A DNA stretch of 64,000 nucleotides from Candidatus Zixiibacteriota bacterium. GTDB lineage: Bacteria; Zixibacteria; MSB-5A5; GN15; JAAZOE01. Made by a program: the position numbers and the translations under genes. The stretch lies in contig JAZGGI010000049.1 in the NCBI GenBank assembly GCA_036480375.1, positions 18,030 through 82,029 on the forward strand, written 5' to 3'. The stretch's first letter is position 1. Every line of letters starts with the position of its first letter. Of the stretch, positions 56,501 to 64,000 are shown in pieces. Under the pieces are notes generated by a model. It had not been told where the DNA came from. It saw only the letters and a list, made by a program, of their open reading frames with translations, and did no database searches.

Positions 56501-57610
56501 ATGACCGGCAATCCAAAAAAAGATAAAAGAAAATCAAAATCGGCCCTGAAAATTGTCAAGAGTACAACCAAATCCGTCTCGACAACCGACACTTCCAAAA
56601 AGAGAAAAGATTCGACAGAGAAAAAGGATAATAAAAATCTCTCAATTAAAAAGTTATTAAAAGGCGTCCTCGCCGATGATCGCGGGATTCTGGCCCGCGT
56701 AATAACCATCATCGAATCGGGTGCAAAAAAAGACCAAAAAAGAGCGCAGGAAATCCTCAAAGAGTTAACGCCTCATTCAGGCAGATCGATTCGAATTGGT
56801 ATTACCGGAATGCCCGGAGCGGGAAAAAGCACTTTTATCGATGCCCTCGGAGTGAAACTCACCGCCCGGAATCATAAAGTCGCGGTTCTGGCTGTGGATC
56901 CCTCCAGTAGTCTCACAAAAGGCAGTATCCTCGGCGATAAAACTCGCATGGAGAACCTGTCTCGCGACGCTAACGCTTTTATCCGTCCCAGCCCAAGCGG
57001 CGGGACACTGGGAGGCGTGTCTCGAAAGACAAGAGAGTCAATTATTGTCTTTGAGGCCGCCGGATATGATGTCATCCTGGTCGAGACTATTGGCGTCGGC
57101 CAGAATGAAATTGCGGTTCGCTCAATGGTTGACTTTTTCCTGTTAATTCTCATTGCCGGAGCCGGCGACGAACTTCAGGGTATCAAACGGGGCATTATGG
57201 AAATCGCCGACGCTATAGTAATTAACAAAGCGGACGGTGATAACATCAAGCGAGCCGAAAATGCACGGGAAGAATTTGAACGCGCCCTGCATTATTTCCA
57301 ACCGGTTACCGAAGGTTGGCAGCCAAAAGCGATAACCGTTTCGGCGCTGCATGATAAGGGTATTGATCCCATTTGGGATATTATTAAGTCTTTCGAAAAG
57401 TTAACCGAAGAAAACGGCACTTTCCGGAAAAGACGCCGCAATCAATTGAAAAACTGGCTCCATGACTTAATCTCAAATCAGTTGCAAAATCTTTTACTCA
57501 CCGATACCAACGTCCGGAAGACGCTTCCAGAATTAGAAAAACTAGTCATTGAAGGTAAACTGCCTGCCGCAAAGGCCGCTGAAGATATTATCAAAAGATT
57601 CCTCAAATAG
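56501..57610 (+). CDS. meaB: MeaB-type G-protein chaperone of methylmalonyl-CoA mutase
   Basis: A 369-residue GTPase of the ArgK/MeaB family that protects and reloads the mutase with adenosylcobalamin. Walker A is GMPGAGKST; the switch regions include LAVDPSSSLTKGSILGDKTRM and VETIGVGQNE, and the base-specificity motif is INKADGD. The first ~45 residues are an unusual Lys/Ser/Thr-rich low-complexity extension. Typical MeaB proteins are nearer 320-330 residues, so the extra length is this tail. Its position behind mutAB supports the role. Confidence 0.94.
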   Translation: MTGNPKKDKRKSKSALKIVKSTTKSVSTTDTSKKRKDSTEKKDNKNLSIKKLLKGVLADDRGILARVITIIESGAKKDQKRAQEILKELTPHSGRSIRIGITGMPGAGKSTFIDALGVKLTARNHKVAVLAVDPSSSLTKGSILGDKTRMENLSRDANAFIRPSPSGGTLGGVSRKTRESIIVFEAAGYDVILVETIGVGQNEIAVRSMVDFFLLILIAGAGDELQGIKRGIMEIADAIVINKADGDNIKRAENAREEFERALHYFQPVTEGWQPKAITVSALHDKGIDPIWDIIKSFEKLTEENGTFRKRRRNQLKNWLHDLISNQLQNLLLTDTNVRKTLPELEKLVIEGKLPAAKAAEDIIKRFLK

Positions 57611-58102
57611 TCTCTCAAAATCTGTTTCCGTCAAAAAAACAATTTGAAAGTAATAATTGACGACATATAGTCCTGTTCAAAATTTGCTCAATTAGTTAAG
57701 CGATTAACCGATATAAATATAGGGAGCTTAATTCCTGCTAAAGAAATTAATATGGCGCAGGGATAAAAGCGGGGCTTGATTACATGTGAACGGAAAATTA
57801 AAGGCATTGATTAAGACTTACGATGTATTTAATATTTCAATTATTGGATGCGCCAGCTTTTGGCTGATGGACTAAGCCTTAGAGGATTATAAATATAATC
57901 CGGGAACTTATTTCAATAGAATATTCTTTTCGCTACTCCATATATCATCCTTTTTGCATCCTCCAATTTATTTAATAAAAAACGATATATATTGCAAAAT
58001 GCGGCTATTTTAAAAAATTGAAAATAACTATAAAATGCCAAACAAGGCTCACGTAAATAATATGAATACAGTATCATGTAGTTTGGGATCGCAGGGGCTA
58101 TT
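57611..58102. other. 492-base intergenic region, no gene recognised
   Basis: AT-rich spacer between meaB and the PAS-LuxR gene. It contains a TTGACG-like box near 57657 and a weak TTCCTGC/GCAGGGA stem-loop (about 57732-57764), but nothing that I can match to a known riboswitch or RNA. An antisense 71-codon frame overlapping the next gene is probably spurious. Confidence 0.5.
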
Positions 58103-58963
58103 ATGAGGGATGCAAAACCTTCCAGCATTTGGAAACTTGATCAAATCACGGCATTTCTTGAAAATTCGAATATGCCGGTTTTCGCGGTTGATATGTTCAA
58201 TTACTCCATATTATATGGAAATCGGGGATTCACCAAATATTGGGGGGAAGTCACCGGGCAATTATGCTTTAAAGTAATCCATAATTTTAATTCGCCTTGC
58301 TCCAAATGCGGTAAAATAAGAATTGATCGTCGAGACCAATCCCGTCTCAGAACATGCCGCGATCCCAAAAATCCCAACCGTAAATTTAGATTTCATTTTA
58401 TGGATTTCGAGGCAGATGGCGAACGCGTGGTAAGATATATTATTGCAGAAAACTTATCAGAACCAAATGGTAAACAATATGATAACAAATCAATCAGTAA
58501 TGAGCTCGATATTATTAAAAAGGAGTTGATTGAAAAAACAATTGCATTTGACCAGGTTTTGGATAGCATTGATCGCAGGAAAAAAAAGGTCATTGAGGAA
58601 ATCGAAGAATACCTTGGCAAAGTTGTCAAGCCCCTGGTTGAAATGATTAAAGACGATGAGAGAATTCCCAAAAGTAGTCTGCTTGAGCTTCTGTTTAGTT
58701 GTTTTGACAACATAACATCACTAAATACTAATAGCGCCCGATTATTATATTCTAAACTTACCATCCGGGAATTAAAAATTTGCACTATGTTGAAAAATGG
58801 ACTTGATACCAAACAAATCGCAAATTTATTAAATACTTCATTCCAAACCGTGCGTAAACAACGGACAATAATTAGGAAAAAGCTAAATCTTACCGGCAAA
58901 AAAATTAATTTGGCCGCATACCTAATCGAATTGGAACATAAAGAAATTTCACCCAACGCATAA
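58103..58963 (+). CDS. PAS domain and LuxR-type HTH transcription regulator
   Basis: A 286-residue regulator. Residues ~15-125 are a PAS domain of the subtype with Cys clusters (QLCFKVIHN and SPCSKCGK), which often binds metal or a redox cofactor. A coiled-coil linker (~140-180) leads to a C-terminal LuxR/GerE HTH (LTIRELKICTMLKNGLDTKQ, then SFQTVRKQRTIIRKKL). It has no receiver domain, so it senses directly rather than through a kinase. It is upstream of, and may control, the porin and chemoreceptor genes. Confidence 0.82.
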   Translation: MRDAKPSSIWKLDQITAFLENSNMPVFAVDMFNYSILYGNRGFTKYWGEVTGQLCFKVIHNFNSPCSKCGKIRIDRRDQSRLRTCRDPKNPNRKFRFHFMDFEADGERVVRYIIAENLSEPNGKQYDNKSISNELDIIKKELIEKTIAFDQVLDSIDRRKKKVIEEIEEYLGKVVKPLVEMIKDDERIPKSSLLELLFSCFDNITSLNTNSARLLYSKLTIRELKICTMLKNGLDTKQIANLLNTSFQTVRKQRTIIRKKLNLTGKKINLAAYLIELEHKEISPNA

Positions 58964-59003
58964 CTCATTGACAATCAATAACAACGGGAGCTTTTTTTAG
59001 GGC

Positions 59004-59026
59004 GAGGAGTATGAACCATACTTCTT
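59004..59026 (+). promoter_or_regulatory. Stem-loop in the leader of the porin gene
   Basis: GAGGAGTATG pairs with CATACTTCTT across an AAC loop (10 bp, two G-U), about 145 bases before the porin start. A TTGACA lies at 58969-58974. It might be a 5'-UTR hairpin or the terminator of the LuxR gene; there is no clear T run. Confidence 0.3.
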
Positions 59027-59171
59027 AGTTCGTCTATTTTACCCTCTATACTTTTTAGAGAATATTGCGATAAAAAAGATAAAGAGGTTGAGAAAAGCGA
59101 GGGTTCAATTGAATCACAAAAACGAACAAAAAACAATTTTACAATTAATTCTTAATTCCAGGGGGAACCAA

Positions 59172-60551
59172 ATGAAGAAAATCATCAATTGGATGCTTCT
59201 GTCTATCTGTGTCATGATTCTGACCGGCGCCGGCGCTTCGGCGCAGGATTTTGGTCAGTTGCTTGAGGCGGTCGATAAGCTTGAGGTATCGTTAAAAGGG
59301 ATGGTGGAATCCGAAGCGGATCAGCGTCAGGCGGCCATATCCGGTCTTCAATCGGAATTACAGTCATTAAAAGAAGAGATGCAAAAATGGCAGGGACAGC
59401 CCACCGCTGAAGCACCAGCTGATTTATCCGACCTGAAAACAGAGTTGGAACGGCTCGCTAAAGAAAACAAGGAGTTGTACCGGCAGTTAGCGGGATTAAC
59501 GGGCAAGATTATTGAGATGAAATCTGAAATTGGCGGATATGCGAGATCGGAATCAAAAGATATAGCCGTGCCGGGTCCGGTCAGGGTCAATATTCCGGTT
59601 GAAGCGGCCGAAGAAGCGGTTGGCGGACTTGAGATTTGCGGTTTCTTTGATGTCGTCAACAGTTACACCAGCTCGGCCGACGACGAAGCCGATTTTGCCA
59701 TCAATCAGGCCGAAGTCGATTTTGAAAATCAACTATCGGATAATATCCTCGCCTGCGCGGCTATCGCCTGGAACGGCGACGACGGCGTTTTTGAACTGGC
59801 CGTGGCGGCTCTGGAGATCGGAGTATTTGAAGGGGAAGAACAGTTTGTAAATTCGCTCGGCTTTACCGCCGGTCAATTCGATGTTCCGTTTGGTATCGAT
59901 TATACTGTTTATGCTTCTCCGGATCGTAAATATGTCACGGGGCCGCAGGTTGTCGATCTGACCCACGGCGGCTGGAATGATTTCGGCGTCCAGTTCAACA
60001 TGGATACCAAAGGCGGTAACCTGGTCATATTTGGCGTCAACGGTTTTGAATCATCGACGGAAGTTCTTGACGAAATTGAATCTTTAGCTTTGGGCGAAGA
60101 CGTCTATGAAGAGGTCGATACCTCGCCGGCCTTTGCTTTTGGCTCTCGTCTGGGAATAACGCCTTTATCCTTTCTTGAAATCGGTGGTTCATTCTCGACC
60201 GGCTGGAACGCGGATAATGACAATGAGATGATGCTGGTCGGAACCGATTTGCAATTTTCGATGGCTAACTTCGAGTTGAAGGGTGAATATATTGTTCACT
60301 CTTTGAACAAGTCCATCGCCGAAGAAAACAATCGGGGCTATTACTTGCAGGGCACCTACGGCTTTTTGGATAGGGCTTTTGTCCTTAGCCGTTACGGTTC
60401 GTTCAAACCTGAAGGCGCCGACTGGCACGGCCAGTACTCATTCGGGGCCGGTTATGCCTTGATTGAAGGCGTGGAACTTCGTTTCCAGACATTAATCGAC
60501 AAAGACAGCGACAACAACACCAATATGTTCCAGTTAGTCGCGGGATTTTAA
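59172..60551 (+). CDS. Coiled-coil outer-membrane porin-like protein
   Basis: A 459-residue exported protein. A signal peptide (cleavage near ASAQ) is followed by a coiled-coil segment (~30-130, e.g. LKTELERLAKENKELYRQL) that probably trimerises or spans to the peptidoglycan. Residues ~165-459 form a beta-barrel: it begins LEICGFFDVVNSYTS and has amphipathic strands and GFTAGQFDVPFGID, similar to LbtU-like or phosphate-selective porins. The substrate is unknown. ATG 59172 has GGGGG upstream, so the longer frame from 59088 is rejected. Confidence 0.75.
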   Translation: MKKIINWMLLSICVMILTGAGASAQDFGQLLEAVDKLEVSLKGMVESEADQRQAAISGLQSELQSLKEEMQKWQGQPTAEAPADLSDLKTELERLAKENKELYRQLAGLTGKIIEMKSEIGGYARSESKDIAVPGPVRVNIPVEAAEEAVGGLEICGFFDVVNSYTSSADDEADFAINQAEVDFENQLSDNILACAAIAWNGDDGVFELAVAALEIGVFEGEEQFVNSLGFTAGQFDVPFGIDYTVYASPDRKYVTGPQVVDLTHGGWNDFGVQFNMDTKGGNLVIFGVNGFESSTEVLDEIESLALGEDVYEEVDTSPAFAFGSRLGITPLSFLEIGGSFSTGWNADNDNEMMLVGTDLQFSMANFELKGEYIVHSLNKSIAEENNRGYYLQGTYGFLDRAFVLSRYGSFKPEGADWHGQYSFGAGYALIEGVELRFQTLIDKDSDNNTNMFQLVAGF

Positions 60552-60594
60552 GATAGTAGGCAGGGATTAAATATTTAATAAAGGGGATGTAGAA

Positions 60595-61560
60595 ATGAAA
60601 ATTGGACCAAAATTAATCGGATCGTTTTCGATCGTTGCCATAATTTGCGGTATCGTCGGATTTGTCGGCTGGTACGGAATCGGCCAGGTTGATGAGCACA
60701 TGGACGAAATCGGAGCTGTTCGATTACCGGCCATACAGGCGGCGATGACAATGGATGCCATTATGGGCGACGTTGCTACGGCGCAGATGGAGCTTCTTAA
60801 TGTTAACGGAAGTATTGAAGAAGCTCTGGGGCAATATGAAGCTATTAACGAAGCCTTTGTCGAAATTGAATCTGCCGCTGAAGATTTTCAAAAATTAATA
60901 GCGGATGCGGAGGAAGAGAGGATATTTAATGAGGTTATGACGAACTTCAACGAATTCAAGGCGGCTGCCAATGAATTTGTAAATAGGTCAAAGCAACTGG
61001 ATGAACTCGGCATTCGCAATCCGATGAAATTAATTGCCGAAATATCTGAGATTGAAAACGCGCATCGCGAATGGCTCTTTCAGTTAAATGAAACTGTCGT
61101 TGAGAAAGTTGATTTTGAAGGCGAAATCGATCCCGACAAATGTCCCCTCGGGATCTGGATGAAAGAATTTAATCTGAACAATAAGACAATTCTCTCATCT
61201 ATGGAAACACTTAAAACCTATCATAACAGCCTGCACGCGACCGTGCCTGAAATCAACGATATTTACAACCGCAGTAAAAATGATATGGCCGCGGCGGCCG
61301 TGATGGATGTGTTTGATGAAAAATCAATGCCGGCGATGGATCAGGTCGTCGCGCAGATAGACGGCGTCATCAATGCCGAAGGCCAAAAAGCATACGCGAT
61401 TTATCAGGATATGGATCGACTTGATATGGAAGTGCTGGAACCGAAGTTTGATCAGGTTATGGCTCTTCTGGAGGAACTGAACAGCGACGTAGATACTGGT
61501 GCCAATGAGGCTCGTGAAGAAGGCGATGCGGCCGCAGTTGAGTTCACCTATGGATTCTAA
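60595..61560 (+). CDS. Sensor protein with CZB zinc-binding domain and no signalling module
   Basis: A 321-residue protein related to chemoreceptor sensors. One membrane helix (~8-29) is followed by a four-helix-bundle-like region (~30-150) and a CZB (chemoreceptor zinc-binding) domain with His157 (AHREW), Cys183 (DKCPLGIWM), His210 and His214 (YHNSLH). There is no second helix, HAMP or MA domain, and the protein ends after the helical tail. The sensory part must therefore be periplasmic or act with the chemoreceptor that starts 51 bases downstream. AGGGGATG lies upstream of ATG. Confidence 0.8.
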   Translation: MKIGPKLIGSFSIVAIICGIVGFVGWYGIGQVDEHMDEIGAVRLPAIQAAMTMDAIMGDVATAQMELLNVNGSIEEALGQYEAINEAFVEIESAAEDFQKLIADAEEERIFNEVMTNFNEFKAAANEFVNRSKQLDELGIRNPMKLIAEISEIENAHREWLFQLNETVVEKVDFEGEIDPDKCPLGIWMKEFNLNNKTILSSMETLKTYHNSLHATVPEINDIYNRSKNDMAAAAVMDVFDEKSMPAMDQVVAQIDGVINAEGQKAYAIYQDMDRLDMEVLEPKFDQVMALLEELNSDVDTGANEAREEGDAAAVEFTYGF

Positions 61561-61611
61561 TTTGAAAGCCAAGGCACAGTCAGATAAAACATATTAATAA
61601 GGGGAGAAGGA

Positions 61612-64000
61612 ATGCTTAAGAACATGAAACTCGGAACCAAGCTGATAATCGTCTTTTTGCTGGTGGGCATTGTCCCGCTGGGCACAATTGGGATAATCAG
61701 TTTGACCAAATCCAAAAGCGCTTTGTCGCAGCAGGCGTTCAATCAACTGATTGCGTTGCGCGGCGTCAAAAAAGCCCAGGTTGAAAATTATTTTAGCGAA
61801 CGCCAGGGTGATATGGGAGTTCTCGTCGAGACCGTCGGGACTCTCCGGGCCGAAGCTTTGAATAAACTTAAAGCCGTTCAGGCTATCAAGAAAAACCAGA
61901 TCGAGAACTATTTTGCCGAGCGGCTCGGCGATGTCGAGGTTCTGTCGACCAATGATGTTGTCGTAAACGCAATAAAAGCCTATAAATCCGGATGGGATGC
62001 CGGAGGAGCGCTCAGCGCCTCTTACCGCGCAGCCGACAAACAATACTCGGAGTGGCTGACCACTTATGAGAAATCATACGGTTACTATGACTTGTTTTTG
62101 ATTTCGAGCGATGGAGATATCGTTTTTACTGTTGAAAAAGAGCCTGACTTTGGGACTAATGTTGTTAATGGAAAATATAGCGACCAAAACGTCGCTGATT
62201 TGTTTAAAAAGTCAAAAAACGGTGTTTCGATTGTGGACTTTAAGCCCTATGCGCCATCCAATGGAGCTCCGGCTTCTTTTGTCGGCGCCCCGATTTATGA
62301 TAATGGTTCCTTTATCGGGGTGGTCGCTCTTCAGGTCCCGCTCAATCAGATAAACAATATTATGATGGAACGGGCTGGGATGGGCAAAACCGGCGAATGC
62401 TATCTGGTCGGTTCGGATCTGAAGATGCGCTCTGATTCTTATTTGGATCCGGATAACCATTCCGTACAGGCTTCATTGAACGGTTCCGTCGATAAAAATG
62501 GAGTCGATACCGAAGCGGCTCGGGAAGCCTTAGCCGGTAATGCCGACGCCAAAGTTGTACTCGATTACAATGGCAATCCGGTTCTATCCTGTTATGGTCC
62601 TATTAAAATTGGAGATTTCACCTGGGTAGTTCTGGCCGAAATTGATGTCGCCGAAGCCTTTTGTCCCCGGGATGAAGACGGTGTAGCCTTCTTTGCCAAA
62701 TATACTGAAATGTACGGTTATTACGATCTGTTCCTGATCAATCCCGACGGATTTGTCTTCTTCACCGTTGCCGAAGAGGCCGACTACCGAACCAATATGG
62801 TCAACGGACAGTACAGCAGTTCAAATCTGGGACGATTAATGCAAGATGTGTTAACTAATAAGCAATTTGGTTTTGCCGATTTCAAACCTTATGCGCCGAG
62901 TAATAATGAACCATGCGCTTTTATTGCTCAGCCCTGCATTGCCGATGGCAGAGTAGAAATGATTGTGGCTCTGCAGTTGCCTCTTGGCGCCATAAATGGC
63001 ATGATGCAGGAACGATCCGGCATGGGGGAAACCGGAGAAACCTACCTTGTCGGCGCGGATAAACTGATGCGCTCCGATTCATATCTCGACCCGACCGGTC
63101 ACTCAGTAGCCGCCTCCTTCGCGGGAACGGTGGATAATAATGGAGTCGATACCGATGCCTCGCGCAAGGCTTTGTCGGGTGAAACAGATGCTAAAATTAT
63201 AGACGACTATAACGGCAATCCGGTCTTATCGGCATATACGCCTCTAAATATTTTTGGCGCCACATGGGTCATGATTGCGGAAATCGATGAAGCCGAAGCC
63301 TTTGCCACCATCAACGCCATGCAAATGTCTATGATAATTATTGCATTTGTGATCGCATGTGTGGTTGCTATTATCGGATGGCTGTTTTCAAAGACCATTT
63401 CAAAACCAATAACTACTGTGGCATCTCTGTGCACTGAAATGAATGACGAGTTTGATCAGTTTGTAGGTGTTGTCGATGCTATCGCCAATAACGATCTGAC
63501 TCAGAAAATTGAAAAGACCGAAATGGCTGAACTCAAAATTAAGTCAAGGGATGAAATCGGAACCTTGGCTAATGCCATAAAAGGTACATTGGGCGCCAAG
63601 GATAAGATTGGTGATGCTTTAATGAAGATGACAGGAAATTTAGGCACCATGATGCGCCAGCTTGGCGATAATTCCAAGGAACTCGTTTCGGCGGCTAACG
63701 AGATTTCATCGTCATCCGAAGAGATGTCTCAGGGCGCCAGGAACCAAACCGAACAGGCGGCTCAGGTCTCGACCGCTATCGAAGAAATGACCGCTACGAT
63801 TATTCAATCCTCCAAGAATGCCAACGAGGCTAAGGAAGTTGCCGAAGGGGCGGCCAACACCGCCACCGAAGGTCAGGGAATCGTCGGCGATACCATCAGC
63901 GGTATGGTCAAGATTGCAGAAGCGGCATCACAGTCGGGTAATATCGTTAATGAACTGGCCCAGGCGTCAGATAAGATCGGCGAGATCATTGGTGTCATCG
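61612..64000 (+). CDS. Methyl-accepting chemotaxis protein (runs off the window)
   Basis: At least 796 residues, incomplete at the 3' end. One membrane helix (~8-30) leads to a periplasmic region with two ~40-residue coiled repeats (QVENYFSERQGDM and QIENYFAERLGDV), then two near-copies of a dCache/PAS-type module (the first ends near residue 350, the second near 560; both contain YYDLFLI and DFKPYAPSN). A second membrane helix (~565-585) is followed by a HAMP-like linker and the start of the MA signalling domain (SSSSEEMSQGARNQTEQAAQ). GGGGAGAAGG precedes ATG 61612. The Cache duplication is unusual. Confidence 0.9.
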   Translation, partial: MLKNMKLGTKLIIVFLLVGIVPLGTIGIISLTKSKSALSQQAFNQLIALRGVKKAQVENYFSERQGDMGVLVETVGTLRAEALNKLKAVQAIKKNQIENYFAERLGDVEVLSTNDVVVNAIKAYKSGWDAGGALSASYRAADKQYSEWLTTYEKSYGYYDLFLISSDGDIVFTVEKEPDFGTNVVNGKYSDQNVADLFKKSKNGVSIVDFKPYAPSNGAPASFVGAPIYDNGSFIGVVALQVPLNQINNIMMERAGMGKTGECYLVGSDLKMRSDSYLDPDNHSVQASLNGSVDKNGVDTEAAREALAGNADAKVVLDYNGNPVLSCYGPIKIGDFTWVVLAEIDVAEAFCPRDEDGVAFFAKYTEMYGYYDLFLINPDGFVFFTVAEEADYRTNMVNGQYSSSNLGRLMQDVLTNKQFGFADFKPYAPSNNEPCAFIAQPCIADGRVEMIVALQLPLGAINGMMQERSGMGETGETYLVGADKLMRSDSYLDPTGHSVAASFAGTVDNNGVDTDASRKALSGETDAKIIDDYNGNPVLSAYTPLNIFGATWVMIAEIDEAEAFATINAMQMSMIIIAFVIACVVAIIGWLFSKTISKPITTVASLCTEMNDEFDQFVGVVDAIANNDLTQKIEKTEMAELKIKSRDEIGTLANAIKGTLGAKDKIGDALMKMTGNLGTMMRQLGDNSKELVSAANEISSSSEEMSQGARNQTEQAAQVSTAIEEMTATIIQSSKNANEAKEVAEGAANTATEGQGIVGDTISGMVKIAEAASQSGNIVNELAQASDKIGEIIGVI

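Noticed and set aside
57913..58128. 71-codon antisense frame
   Set aside because: It overlaps the start of the PAS-LuxR gene and has no ribosome site.

Overview
This looks like a chromosomal segment of an uncultured Gram-negative bacterium of the FCB superphylum, most like candidate phylum Zixibacteria. That placement is inference. It rests on a secreted FG-GAP protein with a C-terminal type IX secretion-type sorting segment, a PorV/PorQ-family outer-membrane protein, a secreted dockerin-repeat protein, an LptE lipoprotein and an 11-subunit complex I lacking NuoEFG. No rRNA or tRNA gene was recognised.

Layout. 1-1327: the tail of a RidA-family gene and an MFS transporter. 1486-11475: a compact nuoABCDHIJKLMN operon. 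11561-13109: a DUF502 membrane protein and a PTS-IIA/CBS protein. 13110-14136: palindromic repeats and an AT-rich orphan membrane protein. 14204-20790 (minus): suhB-type phosphatase, two ABC half-exporters and a large secreted protein in one overlapping operon. 20922-24725: eno, ftsB-like, recO, glyRS. 24886-28093: dockerin protein, then a repeat-rich island carrying a DUF2235 hydrolase. 28094-31834 (minus): crotonase, mutM and iscU, SPFH and NfeD. 32062-33825: GAF-GAF-PP2C phosphatase. 33906-34910 (minus): pseudo-receiver membrane protein between palindromic repeats. 35259-36305: heme-binding lipoprotein, followed by a candidate small RNA. 36627-41585 (minus): lipoprotein, PorV-like, lptE, hutI, hutU. 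41878-43028: membrane thioredoxin and a Cys-rich secreted peptide. 43178-44746 (minus): FG-GAP/T9SS protein. 45013-46719: motAB. 46720-48461: repeats, including a 260-bp direct repeat around a DUF4440 gene. 48462-51810: an AT-rich four-gene operon (membrane histidine kinase, stand-alone receiver, possible caspase-fold protein, 2-TM protein). 51826-52633: more repeats and a small membrane protein. 52634-57610: methylmalonyl-CoA mutase small and large subunits and MeaB. 58103-64000: PAS-LuxR regulator, porin-like protein, CZB sensor protein and an incomplete chemoreceptor that runs off the window.

The housekeeping blocks describe a respiring, motile heterotroph. Complex I accepts electrons from something other than the NADH module. 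Propionate/methylmalonyl-CoA and histidine catabolism feed carbon, and MotAB plus chemoreceptors drive motility. Among these blocks sit several AT-richer accessory genes, each next to palindromic or mosaic repeats. The 48.5-51.8 kb operon is the best candidate for an undescribed system: a two-component relay with no DNA-binding output, followed by a putative cysteine-protease-like protein and a small 2-TM protein. The second candidate is an unassigned structured RNA at 36463-36556.
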